DNA of 5,752 bases from Ga0077527 sp050250695 (GTDB lineage Bacteria; Pseudomonadota; Gammaproteobacteria; Burkholderiales; SG8-41): positions 1 to 5,752 of the forward strand of contig JBFWOE010000176.1 in the NCBI GenBank assembly GCA_050250695.1, given 5' to 3'. A program made the position numbers and the translations under genes. The notes under the pieces were generated by a model. The model saw nothing but the letters and a program-made list of their open reading frames with translations. It did no database searches and was not told the DNA's origin. Below, in pieces: positions 5,583 through 5,752 of the stretch; within the stretch, counting starts at the first letter, position 1; the number at the start of each line of letters is the position of its first letter.

Positions 5583-5612
5583 TTGCGGAAGTCGCGACAG
5601 GCGGGCTACACT
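5583..5612 (+). promoter_or_regulatory. Candidate sigma70 promoter for the gene starting at 5665
   Basis: TTGCGG (5583-5588) and TACACT (5607-5612) are separated by 18 bases and resemble -35 and -10 hexamers (3 of 6 and 4 of 6 matches to consensus). The local context GGGCTACACTCC is a form often seen at vegetative promoters of GC-rich proteobacteria. Transcription would begin near 5619, giving a leader of about 45 bases before the ATG. Confidence 0.5.
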
Positions 5613-5624
5613 CCCCGACCTGAT

Positions 5625-5643
5625 CCGGCGCCGATGACGCCGG
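5625..5643 (+). promoter_or_regulatory. GC-rich leader hairpin upstream of the 5665 gene
   Basis: CCGGCG (5625-5630) pairs perfectly with CGCCGG (5638-5643) over a seven-base loop. It falls within the predicted leader, about nine bases before the GGAGGAG ribosome binding site (5652-5658). It has no U-tract, so it is not an intrinsic terminator. It may stabilise the 5' end of the message or affect ribosome access; no known riboswitch or thermometer class is recognised. Confidence 0.4.
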
Positions 5644-5664
5644 GCATCCATGGAGGAGTTCGAA

Positions 5665-5752
5665 ATGCCAGCAGCCCGTCGTAGCCGTGGCGCAAAGCGT
5701 GTTTCGCAGCCGCGCAAATGCAAACTGGTCATCGAGAAGGACGTGCAGATTC
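5665..5752 (+). CDS. 5' end of an unidentified protein, cut by the window edge
   Basis: Only the first 29 codons are present. The protein begins MPAARRSRGAKRV, a basic Arg/Lys-rich N-terminus, and then enters what looks like a beta strand (CKLVIEKDVQI). GGAGGAG at 5652-5658 is six bases from the ATG at 5665, a strong ribosome binding site. An in-frame ATG at 5650 overlaps that site and is less likely. The promoter-like element and leader hairpin upstream support a real, separately transcribed gene. A basic tail followed by a short strand would be compatible with a STAS-type domain or with many other folds; there is too little sequence to name it. It is divergent from the macro-domain gene. 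Confidence 0.65.
   Translation, partial: MPAARRSRGAKRVSQPRKCKLVIEKDVQI

Noticed and set aside
5490..5732. An 80-codon minus-strand open frame across the divergent intergenic region.
   Set aside because: It is very Arg-rich, and overlaps the likely promoter, leader and start of the plus-strand gene at 5665. No family resemblance.

Overview
The window is GC-rich (about 60% or a little more, by eye) and tightly packed, with short gaps between genes and clear GGAGG-type ribosome binding sites. It looks like chromosomal DNA of a proteobacterium, probably a gamma- or betaproteobacterium. The hints are the gene families present (exported methyltransferase-fold protein, NIPSNAP, 2,6-dihydroxypyridine-hydroxylase-like flavoprotein, MAPEG) and the TACACT / TAAACT -10-like elements. 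No RNA gene, insertion sequence, CRISPR array or phage gene was seen, and the taxonomic call is an inference.

Layout. A small plus-strand gene of unknown function (39-299) sits at the left edge and converges on a run of six minus-strand genes. In transcription order, right to left, these are a two-repeat NIPSNAP protein (4875-4237), a VOC/glyoxalase-fold protein (4217-3771), a DHPH-like FAD aromatic hydroxylase (3759-2533), a beta-hydroxyacid dehydrogenase of the 3-hydroxyisobutyrate dehydrogenase family (2517-1597), an exported methyltransferase-fold protein (1555-725) and a MAPEG membrane protein (717-334). The gaps are 19, 11, 15, 41 and 7 bases, so this reads as one operon, with an extended -10-like promoter in the 81-base gap before the first gene. 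Further right is a minus-strand macro-domain gene (5448-4957). After a 216-base divergent intergenic region comes the start of a plus-strand gene (5665 onward) that is cut by the window edge.

Working together. A ring-hydroxylating flavoprotein, a VOC protein that keeps a His-His-Glu metal triad, a hydroxyacid dehydrogenase and a NIPSNAP protein make a plausible small catabolic module for an aromatic or N-heterocyclic compound. The substrate cannot be read from sequence, and no dedicated regulator or transporter lies in the window. The MAPEG and methyltransferase-fold proteins at the operon's end could be detoxification or unrelated passengers.

The divergent region upstream of the macro-domain gene has several inverted and direct repeats, a likely sigma70 promoter and a GC-rich leader hairpin, and is the most structured non-coding stretch here. 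I see no convincing evidence for a wholly new defence or mobile system. The most unusual points are the uncharacterised six-gene operon, the exported methyltransferase fold, and the macro domain that appears to lack the TARG1 catalytic residues.
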